DNA of 64,000 nucleotides from Aquanectria penicillioides (lineage: Eukaryota; Ascomycota; Sordariomycetes; Hypocreales; Nectriaceae): positions 930,001 through 994,000 of the forward strand of contig PYIU01000010.1 of assembly GCA_003415625.1 (NCBI GenBank), in the 5' to 3' direction. This document shows positions 59,238 through 64,000 of the stretch, piece after piece. A model generated the notes under the pieces. It ran no database searches, was not told the DNA's origin, and was given only the letters and a program-made list of their open reading frames with translations. The position numbers and the translations under genes are program-made. Position 1 is the stretch's first letter, and each line of letters opens with the position of its first letter.

Positions 59238-61244
59238 AAAAGGCCGATGAGATGTGTTCTTCCAATCCCTGAGGTTGTCTAGCTAGAACTAGAACCAATC
59301 GGGACAGGACGTCATTGCAATTCAGCCGTACATATTTCTCCATCAATGTATATAGCATATGCTTCAAGTTATGATGGCAAATAGTGTAGTTCATTCTATA
59401 AAGGCTCATTCAGGCGTCATTCAATCAACGTTCCATGTTCAAGCTCGTAGTTTTGACGGCTTACCCTCACAATCAATCGAGAACTAGGTATTACGTATAC
59501 AGCTCTAGGGCAAACTCATTCCCTGGTCTGAATTGTTCACAGGGGCGTCAAGATGAGTTCAGGTACTAATTTATGTTATACATGGGGCCAATTGCTCGCG
59601 CTAGGAACAGGCCTATCAATACTTTTTAGTTCAAGATTGGACTATTTTGCCTGCACCATACCAGCACAACATGTATCCATAATATTAAACCCGCTCCAAT
59701 GAGTATTGCTCCATCCTCCTGTTCCTCTCACAACAAATGTCCTTCTGTGTATTCGCTTCCATTCGGCCCTTCCCGGTCGGCAACTCCTGTAATGGCAACG
59801 AACCTGAATGTAAAAAGAATCCTGGATCTCTTAGATCAAAGGTACTTGGTGAGTTAAGATGATCAGCTGATAGAAGTTGAAGTTTGAGAGGTGCACTGGA
59901 AGGCGTAAAATCATGCGTTTAGTAGAAGCATGGTGTCACGTTGGCTGAATCAGAGCTGTAGCCTGAAAGCCCGAATAGCCAATGAGCGCGTTCATCACAT
60001 GTGCCTCAAAAAAGGGGAGCAAAGTCACGTCGGAGTGCACCTGGGAGTTTTCAGATCGATCTAAAGGACATCTACCTCAAGGGCCATCATGGTTCTCTTT
60101 ACCTTGCATGCAACGGGAATCCAATGGTGCCCAGTATAGCCGTGGTGCCTGGGATGTACTCTGCTCAGGAATGTATTTTGGTTCATCCCTTGTAGTGTCA
60201 AACCATCCCTACAATACAAGGTGCACTAACTATTAATCATCACAACCCTATTTTATGTGAACATCGTTTTTATTATATCCAGTGTCGCCGACTCATGAAT
60301 GTAACAGGAGTCCTCTACACTATCTTGGACAGGTGCTGGCTACAGCCACAACTACGTCACAGTGAACGGTAGCTTAGCTGATGTGGCTCCATAGATTCGG
60401 CCTGGCTTTAGCTACCCTATAGCCCCAAAGATACTACCCATTCGCCGGTATATCCATATTAACAAGCATGGAGAAGTTCGTTTATAGAATCTCGCCGGAC
60501 CAAGCGATCCTTTAATCGTATCACTATATATATGGGTTTCCCGAATTGGAAATTGAGAACGAGGGACGTTTTAACGAACCAACTGATGATCCTGGTTGAA
60601 TGTTAGCTGCAGTGTGCAGATAGGGTCGTTCTCGGTTAAGGACCAACACTCAATCAATGCGGGCCAATAATCGGCTTTGTAGAAAATAGGATTACTTAGA
60701 ATCATTGACATATTAGGAAACCAATGTGATTCAGTCTCACCTACCATGATTTCAGAGATACGGTGCGCGCCGGACAAGATCGACTGACACGGTGTTCGTC
60801 TCAACCTCCCCGATTGATCATGCAGAGAAGTCTCGGTATCCATCCGTTACCCAGGCTCAATTCGGATTCTTTGCTATCTCAAAAATCAATCTCCATAGAC
60901 TATTCCTACATCGGTTCGAGCGGTTCACTCTCAGCATGAGCTTTAGTGCGTGGAGAGTTGGCTGATGGAGATTGCGCGACGATAAGAACAGTTACTGCAT
61001 CAGGTTACACCGAAACACCACGGGCTGATTGGCGCGAGAATCTCCACTTGACATGGCTGAATCGGGAAACCGTGTACGAGATAAGACATCTATCTCATGC
61101 GCCGGCAGATAGCTACAGCCTGTAGCAACCATGCACGCCATGGTTCTTTGCTAATATTAATGACAACGGCCTGTAACTCCGTCCGTCGAGTTCCAGAGAT
61201 GCAAACTGTCGTCCTCCACACAACCCTACGGCAGATCGTGAGCC
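59238..61244. other. Long intergenic stretch, no clear gene
   Basis: About 2 kb. A 90-codon minus-strand frame at 60571-60843 and an 84-codon plus-strand frame at 59982-60236 lack family motifs. The left end is the GH131 3' UTR and the right end the OPT promoter. Confidence 0.55.
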
Positions 61245-63798
61245 ATGGCCACCGAAGCAGAAGCACAGACACCAGGCTCCATGAGCCCAGAGAAAAAGCC
61301 CGGCGACCCGATCGCCTTGGAGAAGATCAAGGACCTTCACGATCCTGAGATTGAAGATGGTGAAATCATAGACTCGTACGACGTAGATTCCTTAAGCCCG
61401 GGTCCAATTATGCTGACAATGCGCAATTCAGGCCATACGAGGAGGTCAGAGCAATCGTCCCGCCCGTGGACGACACGGAATTGCCCATAAACACGTTCCG
61501 AGCATGGTTCCTCGGCGTCGTCTCCACCATTCTCTTCTCGGGCATCTTACAGTTCTTCCAGCTCCACGCTCCACCAAGTAAGTGGTTCTACCCCAGGAAA
61601 TTCCCGACGCACGGATGCACTGCGAACAGGGCTGGTTTCTAACTTTCTTTTCCTTTCTTTTGTTTTGTAGTTTTCCTGGCCTCGTACTTGGTCATCATCA
61701 TCACCTTGCCGGTGGGAAAGTTTATGGCCAAGGTTTTGCCAAAGAAGACGGTCAATTTGCTGGGATGGAAGTTCAGTCTCAACCCAGGCCCCTTTAACCA
61801 CAAGGAGCACACCATTACGGCAATCATGACAACCCTCGTGGCCTCATTTGACAATGGCTCCCTGGCATCCGACGTCTACGTCGCCTTTGACAAGTTCCTG
61901 GACATTCCCGTTACCCCTGGATTTCGTCTCATGTTCTTGCTGTGCACGCAGGCGCTGAGTTTTGGATTCGTCGGCTTGTTCCACCGATTTCTGGTCCGCC
62001 CTGCGATCTGCATCTGGCCAGGCTCTCTGCCAGTTTGCTCCATGATTTATGCTTTCCACGATCCATTGTTCCATAACCAAATTGCAAATGGTTGGAAAGT
62101 GCATCGCATGAAATTCTTTTGGATTGCCACTGCAATCGCTGCAAGCTGGCAAGTTGTGCCGAGTTTCCTGTTTACTTCTCTCACAACTTTTGCCTGGATC
62201 ACATGGATCAGGCCCAACAATGTCGCGCTAAACCAGGTATTCGGGGCCTCAACTGGCATGGATCTCCTGCCAATGACCCTTGATTGGAATCAAATTGCAG
62301 GCTACTTGATGTCACCCCTTGTGGTCCCGTCTTGGGCCATTTTAAACATTCTGGGTGGTAGCATTTTCTTCCTCTGGATCATCTCTCCTGCTCTGCACTG
62401 GTCCAACGTGTGGTACGGACGCTACTTTCCCTTTTCTTCATCCAGCACCTTTGACAACACCGGTGCCTCTTACAACATCAGCCGCGTGATGAATGCGGAC
62501 TTCAGCATCAACGATGAGGCGTATGCGGAGTATTCTCCAGTCTTTTTGTCCACTACCTCGGTCCTGTCCTACGGTTTGGGCTTTGCGTCCATCACCTCCA
62601 TTCTCGTCCACACGTTTCTCAACCACCGCACTATGTTGTGGAATACCTTCAAGACAGCTATCAGGGGTAAGCCTGATGACAACGAAGACATCCATGGCAG
62701 ACTGATGCGAGCCTATAAGCCCGTTCCTGAGTGGTGGTATGGCACCGTCTTCCTCATCATTCTGGGCATTAGCATGGCATTCATCTACGTTTACGACACC
62801 TCATTGCCTTGGTGGGGTCTGATTATCAGCATCCTTATCAATATTTTGCTTCTGGTTCCGATTGGCTTGATGATGGCGACGTGCAATGTGTCCATTAACA
62901 CTGGTGTCCTAGCCGCGTTGATTGGCGGTCTCATCTGGCCCGGCAAGATGATGAACAACGTTGTCTTCAAAGTTTTCACTCTTGTATGCACATTCCAGGG
63001 TTTGGGATATATACAATCCATGAAAACTGGTCACTATATGAAGATTCCGCCTCGCATCACCTTCACCGCCCAATGCTTGAGCATCATCATCTCTTGGTTG
63101 GTCCAGTCAGGCGTCAACCTTTGGGCAATGGCCAACGTGGAAGGCATCTGCACCACAGAGGCAGTCAACAATGTAAGTTCCCATGAGTATGATAGAGCTT
63201 TGAATTCAATTATTGACAGCCTGTAGTTCTTTTGCCCCCTTGCAAAGGGTTATGCCGCAAACGCCGTCTTCTGGGGTCTCATTGGACCCACAAAGTTGTT
63301 TACACACGGCTCTATGTACGCCAACATGTTGTGGTTCTTCTTGATCGGTGCTATCCTACCGATCGTAGTCTACGTGGCTACCAAGAAGTTCCCGGACAAC
63401 AAGATCCTTAAAAAGGTAAGCTCAAGATCCCTGCATTTTACGTGACGTCTTCTAACCAAGTACAGATTCACACACCAGTCATTTTCGCTTCAACCTCCGC
63501 GATTCCCCCTGCCACCGCTGCCAACTATGTCTCCTGGGGCATCGTGGGTCTCACCTTCAACATGTTCGTCAAGCATCGCTATCGTCCTTGGTGGACAAAG
63601 TACAACTATCTTCTTTCGGCGGCAATGGATTCTGGTCTGGCCATTACTACCTTCCTTGTATTTTTCTGCCTGACCTATCCCGGAGTGTCACTTAGTTGGT
63701 GGGGAAACACCGTTGCGGATACAACCGCAGATTCCCTTGGAACGCCTTTGGATATGGTGGCTCCAGGAGATACCTTTGGACCCAAGAAGTGGTACTGA
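61245..63798 (+). CDS. Oligopeptide transporter (OPT family)
   Basis: Five exons (61245-61375, 61432-61577, 61671-63172, 63227-63415, 63466-63798) give 766 residues. The first intron (GTACGA to TTCAG) is chosen because it yields the family segment DSPYEEVRAIV. The OPT signature NPGPFNHKEHT is present, with a short hydrophilic N-terminus and about 12-16 hydrophobic segments (for example IFLASYLVIIITLPVG). KKFP and PATAANYVSWGIVG near the C-terminus are also typical. OPT proteins are proton-coupled importers of tetra- to pentapeptides, glutathione or metal chelates in the plasma membrane. The exact substrate is unknown. The gene ends 200 bp before the window edge. Confidence 0.95.
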
Positions 63799-64000
63799 TT
63801 TAATAATGGGCTAAGAATCACACTAGTTTAATTTCTTGCTGAATCTGGTAACGAAATTCAATAAACCCTTGATTTAATTCTCGCTGATCTTGTCGTGCTT
63901 CTTGGTCCCTTAACGATGGCTGGTGATATTTTAAGACATGGCTGTCGGGTATTGACTCAGCATGCAATTAAATTGCGATTTGTCATCCCTAAATAAAGCC

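Noticed and set aside
60571..60843. 90-codon minus-strand frame between GH131 and OPT genes
   Set aside because: No conserved pattern or neighbours to support it; kept only as unannotated intergenic sequence.
1..64000. CRISPR arrays, bacterial operons or ribosome binding sites
   Set aside because: The gene structure with spliceosomal introns is fungal, and no regularly spaced short repeats of that kind occur.

Overview
The window looks like a chromosome segment of a filamentous ascomycete, probably Sordariomycetes and plausibly Hypocreales. The signs are many short introns (48-80 nt) with CTAAC-type branch sites, a HET-domain protein, Zn2Cys6 regulators, P450s, a Fks1-type glucan synthase, and GH25 and GH131 secreted enzymes. 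The organism call is inference. All gene models were spliced by hand from reading-frame continuity and splice signals.

Layout. 1-0.84 kb: the 5' part of a HET-domain gene (minus strand), cut by the window edge. 0.84-2.5 kb: a repeat-rich spacer with an 88-bp exact direct repeat, a small inverted-repeat element and a minisatellite. 2.5-6.6 kb: a cytochrome P450 and a Tri5-family sesquiterpene synthase on the same strand, a likely two-gene terpene locus. 9.2-13.2 kb: an unknown ORF, an F-box-like protein and a damaged transcription-factor-like gene. 13.8-19.3 kb: a 1788-residue ankyrin-type protein.

20.9-40.1 kb is the most interesting part, a dense catabolic cluster. It holds a Zn2Cys6 regulator, an N-carbamoyl-D-amino-acid-hydrolase-like nitrilase, a hydantoinase/dihydropyrimidinase, a 2OG-Fe(II) dioxygenase, an Asp/Glu/hydantoin racemase, a ketopantoate-reductase-like oxidoreductase, a LaeA-like methyltransferase (frameshifted as given), a TRZ/ATZ-type amidohydrolase (deaminase), a second paralogous dioxygenase and a Dal5-like MFS transporter. 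Hydantoinase, carbamoylase and racemase together form the textbook set that turns a 5-substituted hydantoin or other cyclic ureide into an amino acid, CO2 and ammonia. The transporter, deaminase and dioxygenases would feed a nitrogen heterocycle into it. GATA-factor motifs are dense upstream of the transporter and between the carbamoylase and hydantoinase, which fits nitrogen control.

40.5-42.6 kb: two tandem GH25 lysozyme-like genes, one of which has lost its catalytic residues. 44.5-50.2 kb: 1,3-beta-glucan synthase. 51.1-51.8 kb: an atypical Ras-like GTPase with Leu at the position of Ras Gln61 and no CAAX box. 52.7-53.3 kb: a poorly preserved membrane-protein locus. 54.4-56.1 kb: a second P450 with a one-base frameshift. 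57.9-59.2 kb: a secreted GH131 glucanase. 61.2-63.8 kb: an oligopeptide (OPT) transporter.
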